NCBI GenBank assembly: GCA_038093515.1
Contig: JBBPSI010000369.1
Coordinates: 1-18,333, forward strand
Length of the DNA: 18,333 bases
Direction: 5' to 3'
Source of the DNA: Butyriboletus loyo
Lineage: Eukaryota; Basidiomycota; Agaricomycetes; Boletales; Boletaceae
A program made the position numbers and the translations under genes. This document shows positions 1-12,121 of this stretch, one piece after another (position 1 is the stretch's first letter; each line of letters begins with the position of its first letter). The notes beneath the pieces were generated by a model. It was not told the DNA's origin. It searched no databases and worked only from the letters and a program-made list of their open reading frames with translations.

Positions 1-820
1 TTGCAGGATGTAGAATGGGTTCTGTGGTGCGAGCAGGAGGACATGCATCAGTGATTGCAGGGAATATTCGTATCTGTCCAGCTTGTCAGTGTCAATGGTC
101 CAGGCCAACGTTAGGAGGAATGGAAACGTACTGGTTACACGTCGCGTAAATGTCTGCCAGCTCGAGCCAGCCTTCGACGTCGGTATAGAACGTATCGAGG
201 TACTGCGAGAGTTCGTGAACCGCCTTGTCGATCTTGCCTGTTCGTCGGAATATCGAAATCCGGCGTTTCCATATTGCCTTGGGAAAAGAAAAACGAAAAT
301 GAGAACACGACGAGCAGCTCGATCACGTTGGTCCGCATACCGCATTGGTAGGATCCGCTTCCAATAGTTCAGCATAGTATTTGAGAGCGTTTTCTGGCGT
401 TTCGGTGGCTTCTATGCGGATGCCTGTGAGGCAGTCTACCCGTGGTGAATCCGGGAACTTGCTGCTGAGCTTCCCGAGGCATTGCTGGCGTCAAACGAGA
501 CAGGTGTGTAAGCGCAGCCATTCGAGCCCCGGAGAGACACGTACATACGTCTGCAACGTCCAACCGTCCAACGTCTATCGCAGCGAGTGCGAGCTGCTCC
601 AGAAACGCCCAGCCTGTCAAGAACGTGAACGTGAGTGTGGATATGACGTGGTCAGAGTTGGGTCCTCGAGGGCCAAGTGCGCAAACGTACTGTCGTCTCC
701 CATCTTATGAAGAGCATTGTTCTGGAGTATGGACGCGCCTTTTTCGAAAATGTCCTGGGATGCACGTGTGCTGTGTGCGCGGTAGGTCGCGAGTTGGTCC
801 AAGGCAGACTGGACGCTCAT
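1..820 (-). CDS. EMC2: ER membrane protein complex subunit 2, N-terminal part (cut by window edge)
   Basis: EMC2 is the cytosolic TPR scaffold of the ER membrane protein complex, which inserts tail-anchored and multipass proteins into the ER membrane. Exons read on the minus strand: 820-691, 613-549, 484-341, 277-132 and 73-1. Introns 690-614, 548-485, 340-278 and 131-74 start GTACGT, GTATGT, GTATGC and GTACGT and end in AG, and all preserve the frame. The joined 186 codons show EMC2 landmarks: WAFLEQLALAAIDVGRLDVAD, IRIEATETPENALKYY, AIWKRRIS, YLDTFYTDVEGWLELADIY and LLLAPQNPFYILQ, i.e. helical TPR-type repeats. The start at 820 was chosen because the protein begins there with MSVQSALDQLA; the in-frame ATG at 868 is upstream leader. 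Family members are about 300 aa, so roughly 100 residues lie outside the window. No frameshift or internal stop is seen, so the gene looks functional. Confidence 0.88.
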
Positions 821-2425
821 CGTGAACAGGTTCAAGTCTTTTACGTAATTCCCCGTACCTCGAGTCACCTCGCAAGTACTATTTCTTCAACAACGATACC
901 GATGACAAGGAGGCATATTCACAATCTATTTGGCTCTCGTTGATCACCGCACACGACATTTAGAGAATGGCCAGCTCGGACGACTTGATCATTCGATCAA
1001 CTACAAGTATTGCTGCCGTGCATATAACATTCATATACAAGACACGCTACGTGTCTATCGACGTGCTCGTCGATCATATATCAGTGACCTTTCGCAAGCA
1101 TCGTCGTGACGCTGCGGGATACCTCGTCTCGCACGATCGAGACGACGCAGTGGAGATATCAGCCGTCGGGCCTGTCCCAGTTCGCTCTCGTCGGCCTCGG
1201 CCTTAGCTCCAGGCCGTGCCACGTCGGAGCAGAGACGCATCATACAAGCGCAGGTGGGATACCGATGTTAACCACCGTCGTGCATCTGTGCGATCTCGCA
1301 CATGAAACAGGTTATCGACGACCGACGGGCATCGTCAGGCAGATCGCTAGGCAAGAACGTTGGGATGGGACTTTATGGAGTCCCTTTCTTGCGTATCGTG
1401 TCCATCGCTGTTCGCGGCGCTTGACTAGATCAAACCGAACCCTGTCTCCCAAGGAATTGCTCTACTTGGTCAAGGCGGCAATCGAGACGGAGGTTGGCAG
1501 AGTGTCGAGCGTGTGGTCGATCTCGACATTATAGCTTTAGAAAGATCAACACACGCCGGGGCAAGCCTGGACAAGCTGATTACTGCTGATTGGCGAACCT
1601 GTCATTCCACGTCGTTTCCGCGAATGCAAATTTATGCTCCGACCCTTGAAAGCGAGCGCCACCAGGCTGAATGCTGTCGCTTACCTTGAAGTCATGTGTG
1701 GGTCTGCAGAGCACTGCCAAGACGTGTGACTTGGGCGGCATGCAGTGATATGAGTCTGGGTTCCCGTGGAAATCCAGGGGGAAACAAGGACTACGATGCT
1801 AACCCAGATGGATTGGTCTCTATCATCCGAACAGCGCTCGGGCATAAGGTGGACGCGAGTGTACGCTGCCCAGGCGGGACCTGTAGACGGATAGTTGGTG
1901 ATATGTGGCATTCGGGGATGGTGACGGCGGACTAATATAGGAATGTGTTGGCGGGGGTGTCCGTTGTCATCTGGGGTGTCTAAAAATCGGGGTTGAAGAC
2001 GATGTGGGAAGACCTGGGGGTGGAGGGTACGTACAAGGGGCAGAAGCCAAGTAGGATGGGCGACCGCGGCGACCACCACGGTCGTGGTGTGTTCGACAAG
2101 GGGTGAGCGTGGTGAGGGTACGTGATGTGGCGGAAATGAGATGCGTCGTCGCCGTTGCTTCTGCAATCTGGAGTTGATAGAAGTCATATTCACCACCGTA
2201 TTAATCTGTGATTTAGTGCGACCACGAGTTCATCGAAATCGAAGTATTCTGAGCGTCAGCGCCATTCTCTTCCTGCCGAAATACATCATTCAAATCAGTC
2301 TAGGTTTCCTAAAAGGTCGAAGATTGACTGCTGTTACATATCATGACTTGACACTCGGTCTAATCATGGATTGATGCGTGTGTATGGGTGTGGGAGTGCA
2401 TATCGCGGCGATTCTCAAATTACAC
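821..2425. other. Gene-poor interval upstream of EMC2
   Basis: The first 150-200 bases should hold the EMC2 promoter, but no clear TATA box is seen. Further on there are open frames on both strands (for example plus 1106-1534, 142 codons, and minus 2196-1681, 171 codons). Their translations are low-complexity or Arg/Ser/Pro-rich and match no family I recognise. The plus frame contains a plausible 57 bp GT-AG intron (1255-1311, with a TTAAC branch-like site) whose removal keeps the frame, so a lineage-specific gene cannot be excluded. I see no RNA gene here. Confidence 0.4.
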
Positions 2426-2750
2426 TGTGCTCAACTTAGAGATATCGCAGTAGTGATGATAGAACTGAAAGATCTAGAGAAGAAACGACAAGCCATAAGG
2501 GCTGTCTTATATACAGTACATGAGTGTTTGTACTTATGTTCTGTATAGTACCTTTATAAGGTATAGTATGAAATACATGACAATATGATAGAGATAAGAG
2601 ATAAGACTAAGCATATCGTCCAATAGCATAATAAGAGCTATTTGTAATGTGATAAGTGTGACTAGGTCTAGACAATGATGTCATATAGACCAGTCTAGAA
2701 ACGTAGTGGCTGTAAATGAAATACAGAAATAGAACACTACCGTTTCAACA
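2426..2750 (-). repeat. LTR, family L1, copy A (probable Ty1/copia-type solo LTR)
   Basis: About 320 bp strongly similar to 6868-7179 and, over its 5' part, to 7201-7415. Read on the minus strand it starts TGTTGAAACGGTAGTGTTCT at 2750, contains a TATATAAGACAGCCC promoter-like box and ends near 2426 after CTAAGTTGAGCACA, giving TG...CA termini. Those features fit an LTR. No internal region or coding sequence is attached. Its right end abuts the truncated gypsy element directly, so no target duplication can be tested there. The copia assignment rests only on the style of the LTR and is tentative. Confidence 0.65.
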
Positions 2751-3028
2751 TGATCAAGCGCTGCATGCAAGCCCTTTACGAAGATTCTCCCCTCTTCCCC
2801 AAAATGAACGCTGGGGATTGGGACTTCGACGGCAAAGAGCTGTATTTTCGCAAGAAACGTTACATCCCCGAGGCAGCACGAGTCGACCTCATCCGATCCT
2901 TACACGAAAGCCCTGCTGGTGGTCACGGTGGTATATTCCGCACCCAAAACATGGTGCAACGTGATTATTGGTGGCCGGGTATGGCTAATTTAGTCCGCCG
3001 CTTCGTCTCCGGTTGCGCCGTATGCCAG

Positions 3029-3033
3029 GCGCA
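3029..3033. repeat. Target-site duplication of the solo LTR (left copy)
   Basis: GCGCA here is repeated exactly at 3854-3858, directly outside the TG and CA ends of the 820 bp LTR. Confidence 0.88.
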
Positions 3034-3853
3034 TGTTACAGTTTTACCCCTAAGCGTACCCCGCCACTCGTTTTCCCACGCTTACGCGTCCCCGCCGCCC
3101 CCGCCGCCTCGCGATGCCGCCCATCGCCCGCTCCTTAGTCGCCTAGTGGACGTTATCCACTTCCCCGGTTGCTCCTGCGAGTCTCTGTGCCCTTGCACGA
3201 GATAGCCCCTGTCTTCTCGCCCCGTCGGGCCGGACCTTCAGCTGAGCTGTCGCGTCCCTCTTTCTTTGACCAATGACATTTCTTACATCACGTGACTAGC
3301 ACGTGACTAGATTACGACGCGTCAGTACCTTCGCGTCGAGACCCGTATCCAAGGGCTCCGCCGTTCGCGCACCCTTCGCCCTGTGGGGCTCGCCTCATGG
3401 ACATCGTCACTTCGCCTTCAGCTCTTCTCATTCGCTGACGATGTCGCCATCTTGCTCGGAGCTTCGCTCCCTCGTTACCGGCACTTTGCCGCTTCTTCTT
3501 TCGACGCTATGACTCGGACGGACTCATAGCCCTTTGCCCTCGCTGCCACGCACAGCTCGGTCTGTGCACGATACCCCATAGTATATAAGATCGTACTTAG
3601 AGTAGTACGAGTTCTTTAGCTAATTCTACGCATTCATCAAGTGCATAGTAATCTAGCATTATACCCATCTCTTGCCGATAAAGCCGATAAGAGCCTGCTC
3701 GATCTCGTCTGGTCGCCACCACACAAGATCTCGCCGACACTTGCTTTGCAAGACACCCGATAGCGTCGTTCACGCGAGTCGGCACTTTCCTTATTAGGCT
3801 CGAGCCCCTAGTCAAGTGCTCGCTGCTAGTTATTGTGCGCTATCAGCGTAACA
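3034..3853 (+). repeat. Solo LTR (820 bp) inserted in the integrase
   Basis: Begins TGTTACAG and ends GCGTAACA, flanked on both sides by the 5 bp direct repeat GCGCA (3029-3033 and 3854-3858), the duplication size typical of Ty3/gypsy integration. Removing the LTR and one repeat restores an uninterrupted integrase frame. A TATA box (TATATAAG, about 3583-3590) puts the LTR in plus orientation. It has no coding capacity; a small tandem duplication of CACGTGACTAG lies at 3289-3310. Its ends resemble those of the host element's LTR (TGTTA...AGCGTAACA), so it is probably from a related gypsy family, but its length and interior differ. Confidence 0.88.
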
Positions 3854-3858
3854 GCGCA
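3854..3858. repeat. Target-site duplication of the solo LTR (right copy)
   Basis: Exact second copy of GCGCA. It completes the His codon of the integrase after the insertion, and the frame continues as HKVNTHP. Confidence 0.88.
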
Positions 3859-5000
3859 TAAAGTTAATACTCATCCCACCGTACCCCCTCTCACTCCTTT
3901 GGCCAGCGTAGCCTCTCGTCCCTTCGAACAGGTCTCGGTTGACCTCATCACCGGCCTCCCTCCCTCTTTGGGATATGATTCTGTCATGGTCGTGGTAGAC
4001 CATGGGCTTACGAAGGGGGTAATTTATTCCCCTTGCAACAAGGACATCGACGCGGCAGGAGTCGCCAAATTATTTTTCAAAACTGTCTTCCTTCGCTTCG
4101 GACTACACTCTCGCTGCATCTCGGATCGCGGCCCTCAATTCGCTTCTGCCTTTGCCAGAGAACTCGCGAGGCTCCTGGACTACGACCTCGCCCTCTCCTC
4201 CGCGTACCACCCTCAGACTGATGGAGAAACCGAACGAGTCAATCAAGAGTTGGAAACCTACCTACGAATCTTCTGTGATGGCCACCCGGAACGATGGGCC
4301 GAACTCCTCCCCATGGCCGAGTTCTCTCACAACTCCATGACGCATTCGTCGACCAACGTGACTCCGTTCTCTCTGATGGTCGGTTATGAGCCGAGGTCTT
4401 ATCCTCCAATCGGAAAGACTTTCCTCCCCGCTCTCGAGTCTAGACTTTCGGAACTCACGGGAGCCCGAACGGAGGCATTAGAAGCTCATGAGAAGGCACG
4501 GCGACTGATGAAGGAACGGATCTCATCCAAGTTCCGTCCATGGAAGACTGGAGATAAGGTTTGGCTAGAAGGGCGCAACCTTCGACTCAGGTACCCGTCA
4601 AAGAAGCTCGCCCCAAGACGGGAAGGACCGTTTGAGATCGCACAGGTTGTCTCCCCTGTGGCGTATAGACTCCGATTACCACCGACCTGGAAGATTCATG
4701 ACGTCTTCCACGCGTCACTCCTCACCCCTTATCGCGAAACTGTGGAGCACGGCCCCAATTTCACAAACCCTCCTCCGGAAGAAATAGACGGAGATGAAGA
4801 ATACGAGATCGATCGGATCCTGTCCCATCGCGGATCGAAGGGACGCCGCCAGTTCCTGGTTTCCTGGAAAGGGTACTCCGCAGCTGAGAACACCTGGGAG
4901 CCGAATGGGAACTTGGTCCATGCGCAGGCTCTGCTGAAAGCTTATAAGCTGCGACATCCCAAGGATTTCCCTTCCCCATCTTCTCAGTAAAACAAACAAG

Positions 5001-6242
5001 ATGGCTATTCCTCCTGCAGAAAACAACGCCCCGCTCCCAGCTCAACCCCCCGTCCGCTCTTCCCGTCTCCCAGTATCCTCTCGCCGCGTCCTTTACGCCG
5101 CCGTCCTCGAAAACCCCGTCGCTACGTATGCTTTAGAGCAACGTATGGATTTCACTGGAGACTATGTTCTCCGCACCCTCGCTAGCCTTTACCGTTCTTA
5201 CGCCCTCGCCCGCACCGTCCACACCCGCCTTTGCCCCGACAACCAACCCCCCGTATACGCCACCGCCCTAGAGACCTCCCTGATGGAGGCTAGGGGGTAC
5301 ACGTTGGACATCCTTCACGCAGAAGGATTCGGTTACGTTGTTGATCAACTCCTCCCCGGCATCCTTGCGCCCGTCTTGCGCCCCATCCTTGTCGCCCTCG
5401 CTCCTAGGGAGCGAGAATTTTATTTTCAGTCCAACGATCGCATCGGGTTCTTGCGCCCCACCGCTCGCGGCCCCAATCCTCCTCCTCGTCCTGCCGCGGA
5501 AGGATCTCCTCCGCCACTACCTGTTCCAGCGCCACCCGCTAGAGATTCACCTGCGACCACCCTGGTAGCGGATTCTTCCAGAGAGACCACTGGAGAATCA
5601 CTCGAGTCCTTTCGGACCGACGTCGACGAGCCCCAGGTCGCTCGTCGACACTCCCCTCTACCGCCTCGAACTGTGCGTCGCCAACCTCGCCAGACGCTTC
5701 TCCAGACTGGATCTATCCCGGGATCGGTCACCCTCACTGCCGCAGGAAGAAGGATCGCCAATCGGGCCTTTCGCTCCATCACCCCCCAACCAACCTCTCG
5801 ACGTGGCACCCCCGCCATCCAGCTTATCCCTCGTGTCACCTCCCCCGTCGCCGCCGCTGCTAGTGGCTCTAACACCTCTTCGTACGGACCCCCGCCTCCC
5901 TACCTCCCCGGCCGGGGTACTCGTGATTCCCCTATCGTCGTCGACGACCGATTGCCTGATCCCAGCCCGGGCGTTACTCAACCTCACCTCGTCCACCCGC
6001 AGCCCTGCTTTGAGTGCGGAACCATCGGCCACTTCCGTAGGGAGTGCCCCAACTACACGTGCCCCTTCTGCCATCGGATCGCCCCTGGTCATATACAGGA
6101 ATTTTGTCCAGAACGCATTTGCGGCCTCTGCGGCGCCGTTGGCCACATCGTCGCCAACTGCACATTTCGGGACGACGTCTGGGCAGACCTCAATGCCGAT
6201 GACGCTTACAACTACGACGTTAACGAGGGGGAGTCTCAGTGA
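5001..6242 (+). CDS. Extra gypsy ORF with three CCHC zinc knuckles, downstream of pol
   Basis: An uninterrupted 413-codon frame starts 10 bases after the pol stop and in a different frame. The N-terminal third is helical (ATYALEQRMDF, YVLRTLASLYRSYALA, LLPGILAPVLRPILVAL). The middle is a long Pro/Ser/Arg-rich linker. The C-terminus has three zinc knuckles: C336-C349 (CX2CX4HX4C), C354-C369 (CX2CX6HX4C, unusual spacing) and C374-C387 (CX2CX4HX4C), then an acidic tail. CCHC knuckles in retroelements normally sit in Gag and bind RNA, so nucleic-acid binding is likely; here the ORF lies 3' of pol, where canonical gypsy elements have nothing or env. It ends about 50 bp before the 3' LTR, so it belongs to the element. 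I do not know a name for it. How it would be translated from a pol-length transcript is unclear. Confidence 0.75.
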   Translation: MAIPPAENNAPLPAQPPVRSSRLPVSSRRVLYAAVLENPVATYALEQRMDFTGDYVLRTLASLYRSYALARTVHTRLCPDNQPPVYATALETSLMEARGYTLDILHAEGFGYVVDQLLPGILAPVLRPILVALAPREREFYFQSNDRIGFLRPTARGPNPPPRPAAEGSPPPLPVPAPPARDSPATTLVADSSRETTGESLESFRTDVDEPQVARRHSPLPPRTVRRQPRQTLLQTGSIPGSVTLTAAGRRIANRAFRSITPQPTSRRGTPAIQLIPRVTSPVAAAASGSNTSSYGPPPPYLPGRGTRDSPIVVDDRLPDPSPGVTQPHLVHPQPCFECGTIGHFRRECPNYTCPFCHRIAPGHIQEFCPERICGLCGAVGHIVANCTFRDDVWADLNADDAYNYDVNEGESQ

Positions 6243-6280
6243 GGGGAGCATTCAAGTTGTGGAGTCGGAGTCTCCACCAT

Positions 6281-6293
6281 GGGAAGGGGGTAA
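6281..6293 (+). promoter_or_regulatory. Polypurine tract of the gypsy element
   Basis: GGGAAGGGGGTAA lies immediately upstream of the TGTTATG start of the 3' LTR, the position where plus-strand DNA synthesis is primed during reverse transcription. The element at the right end of the window has the same arrangement. Confidence 0.75.
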
Positions 6294-6720
6294 TGTTATG
6301 GTAGTACTCTACTTTTTCTCTCCACTACCGTTAGGACTCTTACATTCACCTAGCCTTTTGCTAGTTCCTCTTGAACGGTAACAACCGTTTTTACTTAGTC
6401 ATCATTTCTCGCGCACGGATGCGCTTTCCTTCATACTCCGGAATCTTCTAGAGTATTCCTTCCGTATTTGTAACATCCCTTCTCGCGGCTCGATTAGGGA
6501 CATGGTCTGTGCGCAGACCTCAGTAGTATAAAGGCTCTGCCTTTCCACCATGTACACTATCTAGTTCTACGCAGTAACCTGCTAGCAATTAGTTTCACTC
6601 CAGACTCTTAGTGTGCGCACTAAGACATAGTCTGAGACCCAGCTCAGAAACGCTTCACGAGTCTCGAGGCCACTCCAGAGTGCCTCCTCGCTGTTCTAGT
6701 TGTTAGCGCCCAGCGTAACA
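6294..6720 (+). repeat. 3' LTR of the truncated gypsy element
   Basis: 427 bp starting TGTTATGGTAGT after the polypurine tract and ending CCAGCGTAACA, with TGTTA/TAACA inverted ends. A TATA box (TATAAAG, 6527-6533) sits about two thirds of the way in, as expected for a U3-R boundary. The exact right end could be 6720 or 6722. No 5' partner is in the window, so the age cannot be judged from LTR divergence. Confidence 0.8.
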
Positions 6721-7179
6721 CATAACCTTTCAGAATTGGTAAAGTCCGAGCAGGTGCACTGAGGGCAACAAAGGATGCAAGGGTAAACCTATCAGTGGAA
6801 AGACTCACTGATAATACAAGAGTGAGAGTATTGCAAACAGAGTACTTGAAAGAGTATAAGGAGCAAGGCTCAACTTAGAGATATCACAGTAGTGATGATA
6901 GAACTGAAAGATCTAAAGAAAAGTGACAAGCCATAAGGGCTGTCTTATATACAGTACAAGAGTGTTTGTACTTGTGTTCTGTATAGTACCTATATAAAGT
7001 ATAGTATGAAATACATGACAATATGATAGAGATAAGAGTAAGCATATTGTCCAATAGCATAAGAAGAGCTATTTGTAATGTAACAAGTGTGACAAGGTCT
7101 AGACCATGATGTCATATAGACCAGTCTAGAAACGTAGTGGCTGTAAGTGAAATACAGAAATAGAACACTACCATTTCAA
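6721..7179 (-). repeat. LTR, family L1, copy B, with leftward extension
   Basis: 6868-7179 matches copy A (2429-2750) almost base for base apart from scattered substitutions and small indels. Read on the minus strand, the sequence runs on past the point where copy A stops, through 6867-6721, up to the gypsy LTR. That 147 bp is either the rest of a longer LTR (copy A then being truncated) or the start of an internal region. The first bases of the LTR (TGT) are missing at 7179. Confidence 0.6.
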
Positions 7180-7200
7180 TAATTTGTGTTCTAGTCTACA

Positions 7201-7415
7201 GTGTTCTGTATAGTACCTATATAGGGTAAGATAAGAACCACATGACAATATGTTAGAGATAAGAGATAAGGCTAAGCATATCATCCAATAGCATAATAAG
7301 AGCTATTTGTAATGTAACAAGTGTGACAGAGTCTAGACAATGATGTCATATAGACCAGTCTGGAAATGTAGTGGCTGTAAGTGAAATACAGAAATAGAAC
7401 ACTACCATTTCAACA
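7201..7415 (-). repeat. LTR, family L1, copy C (truncated)
   Basis: A third partial copy, in the same orientation as A and B. On the minus strand it starts TGTTGAAATGGTAGTG at 7415 and is cut at 7201 (ACAGAACAC), about 215 bp in. A 21 bp spacer separates it from copy B. Confidence 0.65.
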
Positions 7416-9037
<1,622 letters not shown>

Positions 9038-9038
9038 A

Positions 9039-9328
9039 AACGGCACCACTTCGCAGTGTAGAGTGATACCCGTAACAACGGACGTCACCGTGGCATATTC
9101 GCTGCTCGTGGCTTTTCCATGAGCTCGCCATGGACCATGGCATGTGGTGGCAGCTGTCTGCCTGAGGTGTTTGAGGGTGCTGGTTTGAACTGAGTTACAA
9201 AAACAGGCCGGCCACTTTCCTTGACTCATGTCATTAAAATCGACTCCTCGACGTTGAAAAACTCATCATGACCCACCTGAGCGAACCTAAGTGCAAAACC
9301 AGCCCACTCGTTTGAACTCATCTACACC
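9039..9328. other. Intergenic; presumed promoter of the secreted-protein gene
   Basis: No gene is seen on either strand. The last bases before 9329 (CATCTACACC) are a good context for the downstream start codon. No clear TATA box was found. Confidence 0.4.
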
Positions 9329-9871
9329 ATGTTGTTCGACAAGCCCATGCTCGGGCTCCTCAGCATCGCCTCTGTGGTAGCTGCGCTGCCCACTTCACCT
9401 TCCGTCCGTCGTGCCCCTGACACGAAGGCGGTGAAGCGCGAGCCTGGCGTGGGCGTGGATGTCGGCACCAATGCCCGAGGGCTCGAATGGTCCAACTTCA
9501 ACCGCCGCCAGCGAGTGTCCATTATCTATTCTGTATGTTGTCTATTGCTCATGCATTTTCTGTAGGAACAGCGGGGGCAAGTGAGTCTGCATTGTATATT
9601 CAATGTGAATTGTCTATTCAATAGCTCACGAATTTTCTGTAGCGGGAATCAGAGCAGCGGGAACAAGTGAGTCTGCATTGTATATTCAGTGTGAATTGTC
9701 TATTCAATAGCTCACGAATTTTCTGTAGCGGGAATCAGAGCAGTGGGAACAAGTGAGTTTGCATTGTGCATTCGGTGTGCGCTGTCTATCGCTCACGAGT
9801 TTTCTGTACATTGTAGCGGCAGTCAACACTACGGTCCAAAGCACTAACGTTAGTAGGTGGCAGCTTCTTGA
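9329..9871 (+). CDS. Small predicted secreted protein with duplicated 8-residue micro-exons
   Basis: Exon 1 (9329-9514) encodes 62 residues. They start with a signal-peptide-like stretch (MLFDKPMLGLLSIASVVAALP) and are followed by dibasic sites (VRR, VKR) that could be Kex2 cleavage points, then GVGVDVGTNARGLEWSNFNRRQR. Next come phase-0 micro-exons: 9566-9580 (EQRGQ), 9643-9666 (RESEQREQ) and 9729-9752 (RESEQWEQ), separated by introns of 51, 62 and 62 bp with GTGAGT donors and TTTTCTGTAG acceptors. The 3' end is uncertain: acceptor 9854-9856 after the branch-like CACTAAC gives VAAS and a stop at 9871, whereas acceptor 9814-9816 gives a 96-residue tail ending at 10107. I recognise no family. 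The gene sits between two inverted helicase pseudogenes. Expression is unproven. Confidence 0.45.
9581..9816 (+). repeat. 86 bp tandem repeat, each unit one intron plus one micro-exon
   Basis: Units 9581-9666 and 9667-9752 are nearly identical (62 bp intron and 24 bp exon). A third, diverged unit starts at 9753 and keeps donor and acceptor (intron to 9816). A more diverged ancestor of the unit is visible at 9515-9580. Because the exon part is 24 bp in phase 0, each unit adds eight residues without a frame change. Confidence 0.75.
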
Positions 9872-10327
9872 CGCTCTCGGTTACGACGAACCTGGCTGGA
9901 CAAAATAATATTTGCTTTCCACATGGCAAGCTTTGTCATTCGTTTTTGGTACTGTATCAGTCTCATTTGTTTTCAATATTGATATCATGTTATGTACATG
10001 CTTTCATGTTTTTCCGCATGAGGAGATCAACACCGTACTCATCTCGAGAAATATACATGCTACGCACTAATTACTGCTGCAGCACCCAAGAGTTCGGTTA
10101 TTGGTGATTCCACAGCTACGAAAGTGTGCAGTCCTTTCGCGTTCTCCGCGTAGGTGAAGTGGATTGAAGGATGGGGCCCCGGGGTAGCGGCTGTGTCATG
10201 CATACACTTGGTTTGATTCAACGTTTGCGTTCCAGGGCACGAGCTTGCCATGGTGACTTGTAGAAAAATGGTATCCAAAGTTACCCTCGTTGGCTCCAAG
10301 GAAAAAATATTTATTGGGGTGGAAAAT
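9872..10327. other. Interval between the secreted-protein gene and pseudogene copy 2
   Basis: An open plus-strand frame runs to 10107 and could be the alternative last exon of the preceding gene; otherwise this is its 3' flank (an AATAATATT stretch lies near 9905). The minus-strand frame here continues past the helicase C-terminus and looks non-coding. Confidence 0.35.
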
Positions 10328-11815
<1,488 letters not shown>

Positions 11816-12121
11816 TTGGTCACGTGTGACACCGCCATCTGTCATCCATTTTCGGGCGCTCACCTGTTACACTTGCATTGAGCGCGACAGCGACGAGGAC
11901 GAGGACGGCGACAACGGCGACACTCAAAAATTCGTCAGCACATATCTTCTTGTTTATTCTCTTATACCACCCCACTCGCCATCTGTACATCTGCCTAACA
12001 TTCCTCAAAGGCCTCGTTCGCTGTACGGCCAAGTACCTGCATCAGAGTTCCTTTCTCTGCGAGGACTCTCCGCACACACCAGGTCGTCGTCGTCTTTGGT
12101 CCGTTATCCTCGTCAAATGCT
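11816..12121 (+). promoter_or_regulatory. CCR4 upstream region
   Basis: About 300 bp between the helicase remnant and the CCR4 start codon; by position it must hold the promoter and 5' leader. Pyrimidine-rich stretches (about 11940-12060) fit a leader. No distinct TATA box is seen, and the open frames across it do not look coding. Confidence 0.4.

Larger units (their letters stand above)
2751..4990 (+). pseudogene. Gypsy pol remnant: integrase plus chromodomain, interrupted
   Basis: The first part (2751-3033) carries the H2C2 zinc-binding motif: HESPAGGH, then about 30 residues on, CAVC. The second part (3859-4990) carries the DDE core: the first Asp in VSVDLITGLPPS, the second in ISDRGPQF, and the Glu in YHPQTDGETERVNQ. 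A GPY/F-like segment (REGPFEIAQVVSPVAYRL, then HDVFHASLLTPY) and a C-terminal chromodomain (EYEIDRIL ... FLVSWKGYSAAENTWEP) follow. Chromodomains tether integration to chromatin marks in this group. The two parts are separated by an 820 bp LTR plus one copy of the 5 bp duplication, 825 bp in all and a multiple of three; without it the frame reads on as CQAHKVNTHP. Protease and reverse transcriptase regions are missing. The first Asp block reads VVVDHGLTK instead of the usual VVVDRLTK, a sign of drift. Confidence 0.87.
2751..6720 (+). mobile_element. 5'-truncated Ty3/gypsy chromovirus with nested solo LTR
   Basis: In order: integrase zinc-binding region, an 820 bp LTR insertion, integrase core, GPY/F region, chromodomain, a separate CCHC-knuckle ORF, a polypurine tract and the 3' LTR. 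The order identifies a fungal Ty3/gypsy element of the chromovirus type. Gag, protease, reverse transcriptase, RNase H and the 5' LTR are absent: the sequence begins abruptly with integrase, exactly where LTR copy A ends. The element cannot be autonomous. The 3' LTR is followed at 6721 by sequence that continues into LTR copy B, so copies of another LTR family lie on both sides. Confidence 0.85.

Noticed and set aside
1681..2196. 171-codon minus-strand frame rich in Pro, His, Thr
   Set aside because: Low-complexity composition, equally open-looking neighbours in other frames, and no family features or convincing splice sites; kept only as part of the gene-poor interval.
5426..5875. 149- and 197-codon minus-strand frames across 5426-6251
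   Set aside because: They are antisense shadows of the GC-rich, Pro/Ser-rich linker of the zinc-knuckle ORF.
2426..7415. Repeated LTR copies A, B and C considered as a CRISPR-like or satellite array
   Set aside because: Copies are about 215-320 bp, irregularly spaced and have LTR-type TG start and TATA box; the setting is eukaryotic.
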